This document shows positions 1 through 9,224 of a stretch of 27,036 nt of DNA, piece after piece. The stretch's first letter is position 1, and every line of letters starts with the position of its first letter. Source of the stretch: Gryganskiella cystojenkinii. Its lineage: Eukaryota; Mortierellomycota; Mortierellomycetes; Mortierellales; Mortierellaceae. Under the pieces are notes generated by a model. That model did no database searches. It was given only the letters and a program-made list of their open reading frames with translations, and was not told the DNA's origin. The translations under genes were made by a program, and so were the position numbers. The stretch covers positions 1-27,036 of the forward strand of contig JAAAIG010000534.1 in the NCBI GenBank assembly GCA_015852425.1. The letters are read 5' to 3'.

Positions 1-173
1 ATGGTAAAGGTAAAAAGGGAAGAAACGTTCCAAGAGCAAAGTTGCCTTTGCTCTCACTCTTTTATTATTTGATATTCACTGAAGGGGCGCTGTGGTCGCA
101 TGTACTTGTGTGTGTTCTGGTTTCACTACACCACAATGGTACGAGCAGAATATGGGTATCGGTAGAGAAGGGT

Positions 174-200
174 ACCTTACTGCACCTTACTGCACCTTAC
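174..200. repeat. Short 10-bp tandem repeat
   Basis: The unit TGCACCTTAC is repeated about 2.7 times without interruption. The rest of 1-205 shows no supportable gene. A plus-strand frame is open over 42-458, but it has no recognisable domain and overlaps a more protein-like minus-strand reading, so I do not call it. Confidence 0.7.
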
Positions 201-205
201 ATCTG

Positions 206-857
206 GATTTGGCTCATGCCGTTCGGTGCAGATCCTCTGCTCAACAACTTCCGTTTCAATGACGGCCAAGAGCTCGAATCGAAGATGGATCCAAGATCGC
301 CGCCCGGCGCTCAATTCTGGCAACACTTCGAGCACTTCGTCGCTGTATTTCGCTGCCTCAAATCCCGGGTGCTTGAAGTAACAAAATCACAACGATCGCA
401 GCAATACATACAGGGCACGTTTGCGTGGCGACATCCAATTTACAAACCACCACCTTAACCTGACCGTGTCTTCCCGCCAAACCAATACCAAGTCCTCAAG
501 CCATCGGTTAATCACCTCTGTTCGGTGTGAGAACGAAAATGTGAATGTCCGCCAAGGCTAGCACAGTATCATCAATGCGCCATCTGCACCTTTTGGCGAT
601 AGCTTTACCGGACTCGACACGCAGCCATCCAGCAATGAAGTTCACCAAAGCAAGCTGATAACCGACGGCGCAACGATCAACTACCAAGCAGAAAGACGAT
701 AGGCTGCATCCAACAATGATATCTTCATATTGCTCTTCTCGAAAGATCATCAGGAAGTCAATCTCCCACCATTGTCGGGAATTGTGGATGGATCAAACTG
801 GGAAGAATAGTTTGGCCCGTTTGCTGGCAGAGCATTCATTTTCGCTACTACCGTCAG
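206..857 (-). pseudogene. Possible decayed coding remnant, family unknown
   Basis: Read on the minus strand, this stretch gives protein-like sequence interrupted by lesions. An opening segment ends in KRAKLFFPV and a TGA. An open stretch follows (750-508), starting MIFREEQYED and ending FVLTPNRG. Near 515 the plausible reading shifts by one frame and continues through INRWLEDLVLVWRED and, after one more stop, through FEAAKYSDEVLEVLPELSAG. At least two stops and one frameshift would be needed to explain it. The region sits just downstream of the RING gene, also on the minus strand. I recognise no family. A multi-exon gene or chance open frames are alternatives, so confidence is low. Confidence 0.25.
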
Positions 858-930
858 GAGAAATCATAAAATCAAGCCAATATTTAAAGAAAATATTTTC
901 ACATTTTCCAGGTATCCAATACTTTTATGG

Positions 931-936
931 TTTATT
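931..936 (-). terminator. AATAAA poly(A) signal overlapping the RING gene stop
   Basis: TTTATT on the plus strand is AATAAA in the sense of the RING gene. Its TAA is the stop codon itself (932-934), so the canonical signal begins inside the last codons. No other AATAAA lies within the next few tens of bases of the transcript. Confidence 0.45.
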
Positions 937-2947
937 CTTGTTCAGTATATAAGGTGGTCGAGTATTGGCATCGGCGACGTCTCGCCCGCTTGGTCGGTCG
1001 AGGATCGTCTTCAGCCGCAGACGGTCGCGTAGAACTAGCACGCTTCTTATTGTTGCCCAGTCCTGCAGCCGATAACCCTCGTTCACTTTGACGACCTTGA
1101 CCTCGGAGAGATTCCGCCATCATCTTCAAGGGATTAGAATTCGCGGTCTGGAGCCATGAGATTAGGTTCATTAATGACTGGGAGATCCAGGTCCATCGTT
1201 CTGCTCCAAGGTACAGGATCGATCGCGGGATTGGCGTCGAAGGCACCGATCCATCCTCCCTATCGTCTTGAATTGACCCTCGATCTGATCCGGTATTACT
1301 CACACTACCATTGCTCAAGAGCTCTCTCTTGTTCAGACGGATCTTGTCCCACATGAACTGATGCAGTCTCGCCAGGATGCATTGCCCATTCTCGATCCAA
1401 GCATTGACATCGTGAATCCGTTCCGGTCCACGAGGCGAATATGGTGTCGTCGGCACCAAAAAGAAAACTACTAATTCCAGAACCAATCGTTCCTTTCGAA
1501 ACTCCCTCCGGGTTTGAAATTCTCGATCGTTGGGCACCGTGAGCATGTCAAGACAGAAATGGATCAAGGCGATGTACAGTCGACTCGGAGGGAGGACTAG
1601 ACCAGAAGTTGGAGGTTCGATCACAGTATAGTCAGAGTATTCAAGCAGGTTATGCTGTTCATTTCGAGGTCGGAAACAGAGATCCAATGCGGCGTTCACT
1701 TGAAAGTACTGGTGAAGTGGCATGAAGCTCTCTAAAGACGACAAGGACGACCATTCGGCGACCTGGAGGTTCTCAAGAAACGTCGCACTTTTCTCCCACA
1801 GGTACCGATCCGACAGTTTATGCTCCTTCTCAGCTAGTCTTTGCATAGCGGCAGCATATCCCAGAGGGTCCTTCTGAAGATCGAAGGACCATCTGTCAAA
1901 CGGTTGTGCGGCAAAAGAAAAAGACGGAGTCATCGACTGAGATAAGGACGAGTCAAAATGTAAAGGATGGATATAATCTCGTGGGACCAAGCCGATCGTA
2001 GTCTTGAAAATGTCCAAAGGTCGATCAAACAGCGCGATCAATCGTATCCCCCGACACATTGGACAGGAGACGTTCCCGGCTCGATTTAGATCTTGTTCGC
2101 ACTTCCAACAAATCTTGTGAAAGCAGTTGCCGATAGCCTTCAGGATCGTCTTAGAACCATTCTGGAAACAGACCGGACAGCTGTCGCCTTGGTCTTGTCC
2201 TTCTGCACCGACTGCTCTACTTTCATGACCACCATCACCATCTAAGGTTCCGTGCATGATGGTGAGAGAATCCATCAGGGAGAGGTTCCGGCCGTGTTCA
2301 AGCGCCTTGGGTTCGATCGTATCCCGGAACCAGCCATGAATTCTTTGGATGGCATTGTTTCTCAAGAAATCCGAGACGCAACGGTAGCCGGTACTGGTTG
2401 GGCGATCCGGAATAGTCAAGAAGATGCTTTGATTCCGGCCTCGAAAAGGGAAATGTGGGTACATGGCATGCTGTTGGAACGCAAAGGACATCGGCCTGAT
2501 CTTGGTCGTGGTCGCCGGCGCGGTGGTATTGTCATTGAGTGCCCGATCTTTGTCAACCTCGGGTGAGGGTTCGTTGTGTCGATACAATTCTGGAGTAGCC
2601 TGAAACGCCCAGCAGGGGCTATCCCATTCTATTGAAAGGTTTCTGTCGTCGTTGAGGTTGGCAGGATTAGAGTACTGCAGCGCCTGCGAGAGCGGGGTCA
2701 TTGTCGGCGAAGGTATGGTGGGGACTCGGGGGTAATGTACATTTTGATCTTTGACACAGACTTGGACTCGGATTCCTCGGCGAGGAGAACGATCCACATC
2801 TTGGGTTCGAACCGATATCGCTTGGTAATGGGAGTTTGACAAAGTCGACAAGGACGATCGAGAACGGTATTTTGGAGCGGAGTCTAGGAAGATCGAGGGC
2901 TGATAGCCCAAGCTTGTAAACATCGGCGGAGCATCGATCATAAGCAT
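932..2947 (-). CDS. RING-HC finger protein, putative E3 ubiquitin ligase
   Basis: This is an intronless frame of 671 residues. Residues about 257-298 form a RING of the C3HC4 type: CPVC, 14 residues, C-F-H, then C-x2-C, 11 residues, CPMC. All eight zinc ligands are present, so E2 binding and E3 ligase activity are the expected role for the family. The N-terminal 250 residues are Ser/Pro-rich and look disordered. About 250 residues after the RING look helical and ordered. The tail carries a basic cluster (PTKRARRRR) that fits a nuclear localisation signal. An in-frame ATG at 3067 would add 40 residues, but a TATA-like element at 3091-3102 lies only about 25 bases before it and the added stretch looks like a CT-rich leader, so I prefer the ATG at 2947. 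Substrate and exact subfamily are not recognisable. Confidence 0.8.
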   Translation of the reverse strand: MLMIDAPPMFTSLGYQPSIFLDSAPKYRSRSSLSTLSNSHYQAISVRTQDVDRSPRRGIRVQVCVKDQNVHYPRVPTIPSPTMTPLSQALQYSNPANLNDDRNLSIEWDSPCWAFQATPELYRHNEPSPEVDKDRALNDNTTAPATTTKIRPMSFAFQQHAMYPHFPFRGRNQSIFLTIPDRPTSTGYRCVSDFLRNNAIQRIHGWFRDTIEPKALEHGRNLSLMDSLTIMHGTLDGDGGHESRAVGAEGQDQGDSCPVCFQNGSKTILKAIGNCFHKICWKCEQDLNRAGNVSCPMCRGIRLIALFDRPLDIFKTTIGLVPRDYIHPLHFDSSLSQSMTPSFSFAAQPFDRWSFDLQKDPLGYAAAMQRLAEKEHKLSDRYLWEKSATFLENLQVAEWSSLSSLESFMPLHQYFQVNAALDLCFRPRNEQHNLLEYSDYTVIEPPTSGLVLPPSRLYIALIHFCLDMLTVPNDREFQTRREFRKERLVLELVVFFLVPTTPYSPRGPERIHDVNAWIENGQCILARLHQFMWDKIRLNKRELLSNGSVSNTGSDRGSIQDDREDGSVPSTPIPRSILYLGAERWTWISQSLMNLISWLQTANSNPLKMMAESLRGQGRQSERGLSAAGLGNNKKRASSTRPSAAEDDPRPTKRARRRRCQYSTTLYTEQE

Positions 2948-3090
2948 TGCATGTGTGTGGGATGGTGTGGGATGAGGAATAGGTTGATGAGAATGGTGAG
3001 TGGATACGGACGAATGAGTATCGTTATAAGAAAAGAAAGCAGGAAACAAGAGTTTTTGTCTGCACATCGTCTTAATGTCCACACACAAAA

Positions 3091-3102
3091 TATTAATATA
3101 TA
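3091..3102 (-). promoter_or_regulatory. TATA-like element of the RING gene
   Basis: On the minus strand this reads TATATATTAATA, with a second TATA-like stretch just upstream. It lies about 145 bases before the preferred ATG (2947), which implies a start site near 3065-3075 and a leader of roughly 120 bases. Confidence 0.45.
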
Positions 3103-3220
3103 CTATAAAAAGTCAAGGGTCTGCAATTGACACCATTTCAAAGCCACCTGTCCACTTTTCGCGATGCGCGTCACATCTGCCATCAAACGCGTCTCATTCA
3201 AAAATTATTATAAGGACATA

Positions 3221-3750
3221 AGCCCTCTTCCTTTCTTGATTCTTGACTGATTCTCGCCAAAGTGATTCTCGAGTGTTATTGGACAGAGCTTGTCCAGAAT
3301 CAGTTTAGAAAGGAGGGGTGTATTAACAGAGAATCAGAATCAAAAAGGCTCTTATGGGTGTAGCTTAGACATGACACGCATTGGACACAATCACTGAGCG
3401 CGTTCTTTATGGGTGCTTCTTTCTACTTCTCCAACCCAGCTCTCCCCTTCACTGCTTCGCCTCTCCCCATGAGAACACACATACCCCCTTATCGTAACCC
3501 GTAGTGCAATATGGCAAAGATCTTCTTGGGCGCTTTTTATCGTGCTTGTGTGATTGAGAAGAGGATCTTGAGAGGAGGACGTGGTGAATTGGAGAAAAAT
3601 GCGAGGTATGGGAAAAGTTTTGTTCTTGCCAAAAAAAGACTCAAAAAGAGAATCACTTTTTGGAGCAAGTGAAATACAGAAAAGTGCCGATTTTCACCAC
3701 CATTTTAATTCTGAGAGAATCAGTCAAGAATCAAGAAGAGGAAGAGGGCT
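3221..3750. mobile_element. Candidate MITE-like element with terminal inverted repeats
   Basis: The left end (3221-3255, 35 nt) and the reverse complement of the right end (3715-3750, 36 nt) are identical except for one inserted base. Both tips read AGCCCTCTTCC inward. A second, inner match of 12 nt (AAAGTGATTCTC at 3259-3270 and its complement near 3649-3660) sits at different distances from the two ends, as if the arms had decayed by deletion. No transposase is encoded inside and I see no clear target-site duplication, so this would be a non-autonomous or decayed element. An inverted duplication made without transposition is the alternative. It lies between the RING gene's promoter side and the 3' end of the first F-box gene. 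Confidence 0.5.
3237..3733. repeat. Cluster of nine AGAATCA/TGATTCT heptamers
   Basis: TGATTCT occurs at 3237, 3248 and 3263. AGAATCA occurs at 3296, 3330, 3336, 3649, 3716 and 3727. All nine lie inside the inverted-repeat element, and two pairs sit 11 bp apart at mirrored positions in the two arms. Chance predicts far fewer than one in this length. They may be protein-binding subterminal repeats or remnants of a small internal duplication. Confidence 0.7.
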
Positions 3751-3808
3751 AATAATAGAGACCATTTATCTTAAAAAAAGGGCTATGTGTGCTGCTGATC
3801 CATCATAA

Positions 3809-5563
3809 TCAAAAGGGATTCTTAATTCCTGGCTGAAAGGTCGGCCCTCGGATCTCTTCGATCTTTGGCCAATGTCTCAGAACCCACTCGATTTCTTTCT
3901 GACCCCAGGAGCAGTCTTTTAAGTGACGGTACTCTCCTCTAAACTCTCTCAGCCGTTCAAGAGTATGAAGTCGATCCAGTCCTCTTCCTTCTCTCGCCGG
4001 ATTCAGATCCACGTGAATATCCGAGTTATCCAGACGCAATACCTCGAGTGACAACAATCTCGCGAGTTGGCCGAGGACCTTGTCCTGAAAGACTATTTGT
4101 TGTCGTTCCTCATTGTCTTTCTCGTTAGCGTTTTGGCTGTTGGTACGAGGTGATTCTTGGAGCTTGAACGTCAAACTTAACTCTCTTAGTCCCAAGCAGA
4201 CCCAAGAAGAGGAGGGTGGTCGCTTGTTCTCAGACTCGACATCGCCATCGTCTTGTGACCTCCACCCTTTCGTTATGAGATCCGAGGCGAATACTTGATC
4301 AGCATGCAGGATTCGCAAACTTGGCAGGGAGCACAGCATCTCTTGAATGGACGAGCTTGGGAGTTGTACACAATTATCGACTTTCATGATCGAGATCGTC
4401 GACAGATGCCTGGGTGTGATCTCGCGCAGTACCCTCCATTGCTCCTGTTCGAAATTTGAGTACCTCAAATTGATCTTGGTTATCAGGGGCATGACCTGGA
4501 CCAAATTCGGGAAATCCTCGGGGTTAAACTCCATCCAAGGTAGACAGATTGTCTCCAGCTGCTGAAGAAGTGGTAGACTATTCTCTCCGTCATCTTCTTT
4601 GGTGCTACCGCTGAATGACGTTGATGATGATAATGATGGAGTCCTCGTTATCGTCTCGGCCAGAAACCGCATGGCTTCTGTATCTCTCTCGTACTCATCG
4701 AAATAAGTCCATCGCAGTCGACGCAGATTCGGACACTGTTGAATCATCCAGCAATGAACCTGAAACAGATGCTCGGAGCGATGATACCCAGCGATCAAAA
4801 CAAGTTCCTCTATGGACCTCAGAGGCTTTACGGTTTGAGCCAGGTGCTCCATCTTGTCGGGGTGAAAGAGTTTTTTTTGTCTGAACTTTTTTTTGTGGAC
4901 GCGCTTGTGATCGCGGCACCAATCCCCCTTCAGGATCAAGACTCGAAGTTGCGGCATCCTTGATATGTACTGTTCATAAATGACCATCCATTCCTCGGGG
5001 TCCATGAAGTAAAACGGGTTGATTTCAAGTCGTTGTAGCCGATCGAGTCCACTGTTGTCCAAACTCGAAAACGCGTATTTCAAAAAGTCCAAAGGAGCTT
5101 TTTCGATCCAGATGTGTCCTTCGAAGCCATGCTTAGGAGTATCGTTGAGTCCTATCTTTAAGGCCAAGAGGTTTTGGAATCGAAAGAGTCGGTGCGGGTT
5201 GTTCTCGTCGGGGCCGAGTTCGCTGGGATCCAGTTCATGCACGTCCATACCGCAGCGACCACCGTTGTTGTCAAGGTTGAAGAACCTCAGGTCGCGTCGT
5301 AACGCATCAGTGTCGATAAGGACACTAAGGTTTCGGACACGCGAGGCGTTCTTTTGGAGGAGGAGACTGTCAGGTTCTTGGTCATCACCAAAGATACAGA
5401 ATTCCAGGTCGTGCCACAGTAAAGGATGGAGACAGGCATGCCATGCTCGAGAGACACGGAGAGATGACAATAAGGATTGTCGGTCAAGAAACAATCCAAC
5501 ATTAAGTAGGAGTTCAGGAATGAGCAATGGATGATGATTGTGATGATGAGATGTCGACTGCAT
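3809..5563 (-). CDS. F-box/leucine-rich protein 1 of tandem array
   Basis: This intronless gene encodes 584 residues. Residues about 11-55 form an F-box (LLIPELLLNVGLFLD, then SLRVSRAWHACLHPLLWHDLEF), which binds Skp1 in SCF ubiquitin ligases. The remainder is a run of irregular leucine-rich segments, the usual substrate-binding part. It ends in the motif GIKNPF, matching the DPF endings of the two paralogues downstream. I start at the ATG at 5563, close upstream of the F-box, because the open frame above it has no better ATG and looks like leader. It is the most diverged of the three copies, yet segments such as EEWMVIYEQYISRMPQLRVLILKGDW align with both others. A lysine-rich insert is encoded by two A8 tracts (4871-4894). 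The target is unknown. Confidence 0.85.
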   Translation of the reverse strand: MQSTSHHHNHHPLLIPELLLNVGLFLDRQSLLSSLRVSRAWHACLHPLLWHDLEFCIFGDDQEPDSLLLQKNASRVRNLSVLIDTDALRRDLRFFNLDNNGGRCGMDVHELDPSELGPDENNPHRLFRFQNLLALKIGLNDTPKHGFEGHIWIEKAPLDFLKYAFSSLDNSGLDRLQRLEINPFYFMDPEEWMVIYEQYISRMPQLRVLILKGDWCRDHKRVHKKKFRQKKLFHPDKMEHLAQTVKPLRSIEELVLIAGYHRSEHLFQVHCWMIQQCPNLRRLRWTYFDEYERDTEAMRFLAETITRTPSLSSSTSFSGSTKEDDGENSLPLLQQLETICLPWMEFNPEDFPNLVQVMPLITKINLRYSNFEQEQWRVLREITPRHLSTISIMKVDNCVQLPSSSIQEMLCSLPSLRILHADQVFASDLITKGWRSQDDGDVESENKRPPSSSWVCLGLRELSLTFKLQESPRTNSQNANEKDNEERQQIVFQDKVLGQLARLLSLEVLRLDNSDIHVDLNPAREGRGLDRLHTLERLREFRGEYRHLKDCSWGQKEIEWVLRHWPKIEEIRGPTFQPGIKNPF

Positions 5564-6367
5564 ATTTTCCTGCTTGTGAATGCAAGTCAATGACCGAGAA
5601 GGGAGATGGTCGTGAATGGGAAATAAAAGAAGGAAATGGCAATAATGAGCGGAATGACCTTTCCAAGACAGGAACACGGAAAAGGGCAGAGGGAACGGGG
5701 AAACAATGGAGAGACAAGGTCGAAGGAGGTCAAGGTGGCAAAGGGTATGTATTCGAGTTACTTGGTAAAGAACTAAACGACGATGGGATCAAGTATCTAT
5801 TTATGCAATCTTATGGGGACAGGATGTGCATGTCAATTGAGGTTGTACGGGGGGGAAATGTGGCTCGATCACTACCCTTGCCCTTTTGCCACCATGACAC
5901 AGGAACAGTGGCAACACAGGGTCGTTGTATGCGACAAAGAGCCAAGAAAGTCAAGTTTTTTCGTTTGGATTTTTTTTTGTTCATCGCTCCAATGCCCCTC
6001 AAACATTCCAGGTGAGGCCAGTTCTTTCGAGCCCATGCTCCCATGTATTTTCTTCCTGGTGGGAGAATAAAACATATCGCAACTATCTCAACGTAATGCA
6101 AGGGGTCAAGTCTACTACTACCTTCCATTGAACCTACCCGACGCGATGGCCTTCTTTCGAGGACAAGGCAGAGTTGCTTGGCAAACGCGATTTTGGTTCG
6201 AGCGGCGCAAACGATCCTTCCTTCCCACTCCTTTCGTTATCATAATGATCAATATATGGCATCAACTATCAAAGTTTTATTTTTATTTCTTTATTCGCTA
6301 TGTCTCCGTTATCAATATTATTGTGTTATCAGTTGCTTTGGACTCTTCACCTGCTTTTTTTGCTTGA
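5564..6367. other. Intergenic: promoter of F-box 1 and 3' region of F-box 2
   Basis: No supportable gene. Several short frames are open on both strands but lack recognisable domains. A weak TATA-like stretch (CATAAATAG on the minus strand near 5797-5805) could belong to F-box gene 1. The end near F-box 2 is AT-rich with poly(A) signals. Confidence 0.6.
6276..6295 (-). terminator. Triple AATAAA poly(A) signal of F-box 2
   Basis: Three AATAAA hexamers in the sense of the upstream gene lie at 6276-6281, 6282-6287 and 6290-6295, about 75-90 bases after its stop codon. Confidence 0.6.
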
Positions 6368-7981
6368 TCATCTGGTAGGGAACGGATCTTTGATCTCGGA
6401 ATGGTACGTGAATCCGTTCACGTACTTCAACTCTACCCAGCGTTCTCGCATCCAGTCAACGTCTCGTTGCCGGAAATCATTGTAAAAACTATAGCTCGAT
6501 GCCGTCTTGCTCAGCTCACGCAATCGACGTAACGAACCCAGGTCCGCGAGACAACCGCCGTAGTCCAGATTCAGAACCAAACCCGAACACTCGAGGTGTA
6601 AAACCTCGAGTTGTTCCAGAGTTGCCAGTCGGGGTGGAATCACAATCTGATGCCGGCTTATTCCTGGAGGTAAAGGCTTTAGTGAGAACCCTGGAAAGCG
6701 GAACGACAACTGTAATTCTTTTAACCGTAAACAAGCCCAGGGTCGATCCTCCGGGTCGGACTGGATCTCCTTGTCCGAGATCGCTGGTGCCTTCAACACC
6801 TCGAGGTTGGGTAACAGACACATCATATCATGAACAATAGTACCGTACATCTGGGAACACCCTTGAAAGTTCAGCACCGTGAGTGATTCGAGGTGTCGAG
6901 GTTCTGCTCGTAGATTCTTCCAATCCTCCCTGCCGAATCGGGTCTCACTCAGATCGAGTTCTTTCAGGGGCTTTGTAATATTTTTGACCACGTACGCGAA
7001 ATCCCTAGAATCCACAAGGGTTCGGGGGAAAGACAGTGATTCCAGGTTTCGGAACGCCTCCCTTCTACTCGTGGACCGGATCGATCGTTGCAATCGGTAT
7101 AAAGGTTCTTGACCCTCTCGTTGAGCGCGAAAAGACCACCGTAAGCGAGTCAGACGTGGAGAGTTGTAAATGATCCAAGCCTGGACTCGGAACAGGGCCT
7201 CATTCTTGCTTCCAGTCTCAAACGTCACCTCTCGAAGCACAGTTGGCCCAACTCGCTCCTCCAAGGCCCTCATCTTGTCGAAATCCTGGAGTTCTTGGTT
7301 CTCCACCTCGTCATGGGCCCACCAGGAGCCTGTTAGCGTCAGGATTTCCAGTCTGGACCACACAATCTCGTAGAACGTCATCCATTCATGAGCGAATTGA
7401 AAGTTCATATCTCGGACCTCGAGTTCCCTCAGGTGCTGGAGCGGTCGTGCGACTTGATGATCATCCGTCTTGCCATTCTTGCTCCTGCTTTTTTTCTTGT
7501 TGTTATTCACGAGGAATGACAACAGATACGAGGTCGATCGTTGACGATCCCAAAGATTCTCCAGCTTGCCACCGTCATAGCGAAGCAGGATTCTCAATGC
7601 AGTTAAATTCTGGAACTGTAAGAGGATGTTGCGGTCTTGACTTCGAGCGTTCTCGAGGGGGAGTCCGCGGATGCTCTTGAGATCAATCCCGATCTTGAGA
7701 TCACGAACAAACGAGGCGTGCTTTCGGACATGGGTCAGCGTGCCACTATGGTTCTCGGGTATGATCCGGTCCCCCTGGATAAGAAGCTCAATATTGGGCC
7801 AGATCAGGGGTAACAGGGCCAAATACCACAATCGACATAGAGTGAGGTGTCGCCAAGCAGTCTCGCGATCAATCAACAAAAAGACCATGTGGACGATCTC
7901 AGGGATCATCATAGGGTTGTTAGGCCCATTGAGTTCTACTCGTCGTTCATCTTGATAATGAGGGCTGGAGGTTTGAACCAT
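6368..7981 (-). CDS. F-box/leucine-rich protein 2 of tandem array
   Basis: This intronless gene encodes 537 residues. The ATG at 7981 sits in a strong context (ACCATGG). Residues about 23-65 are an F-box beginning NNPMMIPEIVHMVFLL and including the CRLWY and LLPLIW signatures. Leucine-rich segments follow to the C-terminus, which ends KDPFPTR. Over 56 ungapped residues from the F-box start it shares 33 with the third paralogue by hand count, so these two are the closest pair. The motif SRLEILTLTGSWW is shared with copy 3 and recognisable in copy 1. The likely role is SCF substrate receptor in cytosol or nucleus; the substrate is unknown. Transcription probably starts near 8045, given the TATA box at 8076-8082. 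Confidence 0.87.
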   Translation of the reverse strand: MVQTSSPHYQDERRVELNGPNNPMMIPEIVHMVFLLIDRETAWRHLTLCRLWYLALLPLIWPNIELLIQGDRIIPENHSGTLTHVRKHASFVRDLKIGIDLKSIRGLPLENARSQDRNILLQFQNLTALRILLRYDGGKLENLWDRQRSTSYLLSFLVNNNKKKSRSKNGKTDDHQVARPLQHLRELEVRDMNFQFAHEWMTFYEIVWSRLEILTLTGSWWAHDEVENQELQDFDKMRALEERVGPTVLREVTFETGSKNEALFRVQAWIIYNSPRLTRLRWSFRAQREGQEPLYRLQRSIRSTSRREAFRNLESLSFPRTLVDSRDFAYVVKNITKPLKELDLSETRFGREDWKNLRAEPRHLESLTVLNFQGCSQMYGTIVHDMMCLLPNLEVLKAPAISDKEIQSDPEDRPWACLRLKELQLSFRFPGFSLKPLPPGISRHQIVIPPRLATLEQLEVLHLECSGLVLNLDYGGCLADLGSLRRLRELSKTASSYSFYNDFRQRDVDWMRERWVELKYVNGFTYHSEIKDPFPTR

Positions 7982-9224
7982 GGTCAATAGTTTGAAAGGG
8001 GTAATGATGTCTGAGAACAGTGAAGGGATAGTTGGAAGTGCTGTTGTTGTTGAAAGAAGAGGAGAAACGAGATCGTTTTATACCTGTTGTAGACCTTGGA
8101 GGGACGAGTTCGTTTGACTGACTCGCGGTACTTTGAGGCCATCAAACGAAAAAAAAAGTCAAACGAAAGAGTCCGACCGTCTATGTTGACGAGGTGGGCG
8201 AAGCTTGGTCATTTTTTTCTGTTTGCGGGGCGGAATACCTGCATGAGAGGGTAAGGTTCGACGCCTCCGTTATAGGTTGCTCCCACTGTGAGAGAGAAGA
8301 GGATCTTTCCTTCCTTGAACAAAAACATTGTGAACGGCGTTGCCCTTGTAAAAAGTGGCAAAATAGGATCGTTTTGTTTAAGGCACAAGAGTACGGCCCG
8401 TATCACAAGACGAGTCGGTAAAGCTAGGCATCCCAAAATGGCATCTCCCTTTGCGGCTGCGGAGGATTGCATATTGCCGTCGTCCTGAGAGTCTTAGGCA
8501 CTGCAACTACAAGGTTCAATGAAGGAAAAGCTGGATTGATGGCGAAAGTTGTCCATCGATTTCCCAAAAGATGAAAATTGTGCTCTTTTTTTTTGGTGAT
8601 AATTTACTTCTCGATATGCTCGGACACGTTGGTTGTTTTAATATGTATTATATTCAGGAATTTATCCTAAAGATCGAGTAGAGGGAAGGGTAGGGTGGAA
8701 GGTTTAGCATTTTCCCTTGCTGACGCAGGAGCAACGAGCAAGGCTAGGGGGTCCAGGGAACAGGGTGTCATGGAGTCATATCGAGAAAGAGAAAGGACAA
8801 CGTGTCCATGAGCATGTTTGCGTGTTCGCTTTCGTATAGTCCAAAGAGCGCGTCAAATTCGATTTGGTGGCAATGGATGAAAGAGAAAGGCGACTATCTG
8901 TTCAAATGAGAGGGAAGCACAAGCCCATGTTCGACGAATGTCCTTTTTGATTCCATTCTTTCAGTCCACCCCTTTCCTTCTTCTTCTTGCTCCTTCTCCT
9001 CATCAGTCACATACACGATGTCACCATCCACTGCGACGCAATCAACATTTTCATACACCAGAATCAAAAGAACGCAGCGTATGAGTGGCGAGATGGTCTA
9101 CACGATTCTGGATCGCGGAATGCGGCGCGCTCTTCTCCTTCCCTCCCGAGTGAACATTATAACCAGCGACATTATTATGATAAAAACGGACGTTGGTGTG
9201 AAATTGTCAACTGTTTAATGTTTT
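7982..9224. other. Intergenic: promoter of F-box 2 and 3' region of F-box 3
   Basis: This is the longest gap inside the F-box array and holds no gene I can support. Its left end has the F-box 2 leader and TATA box. The motif CAAACGAAA occurs twice near 8143-8167. A plus-strand small frame at 9018-9218 preceded by a CT-rich leader is discussed as a finding. Confidence 0.5.
8076..8082 (-). promoter_or_regulatory. TATA box of F-box 2
   Basis: TATAAAA on the minus strand, about 95 bases upstream of the ATG at 7981. This is a sensible distance for a leader of about 65 bases. Confidence 0.55.

Noticed and set aside
42..458. Plus-strand open frame of 138 residues
   Set aside because: No domain, no promoter features, and it overlaps the more protein-like minus-strand remnant.
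2948..3067. ATG at 3067 as start of the RING gene
   Set aside because: It lies too close to the TATA-like element and the extra 40 residues look like translated leader; kept only as an alternative.
5564..5677. Upstream extension of F-box gene 1
   Set aside because: It begins at a GTG and reads through CT-rich leader; the ATG at 5563 lies just before the F-box as in the paralogues.
8250..8275. GGTTCGACGCC resembling a tRNA T-arm
   Set aside because: The flanking bases do not pair as a 5-bp stem and no acceptor or anticodon arm can be drawn.
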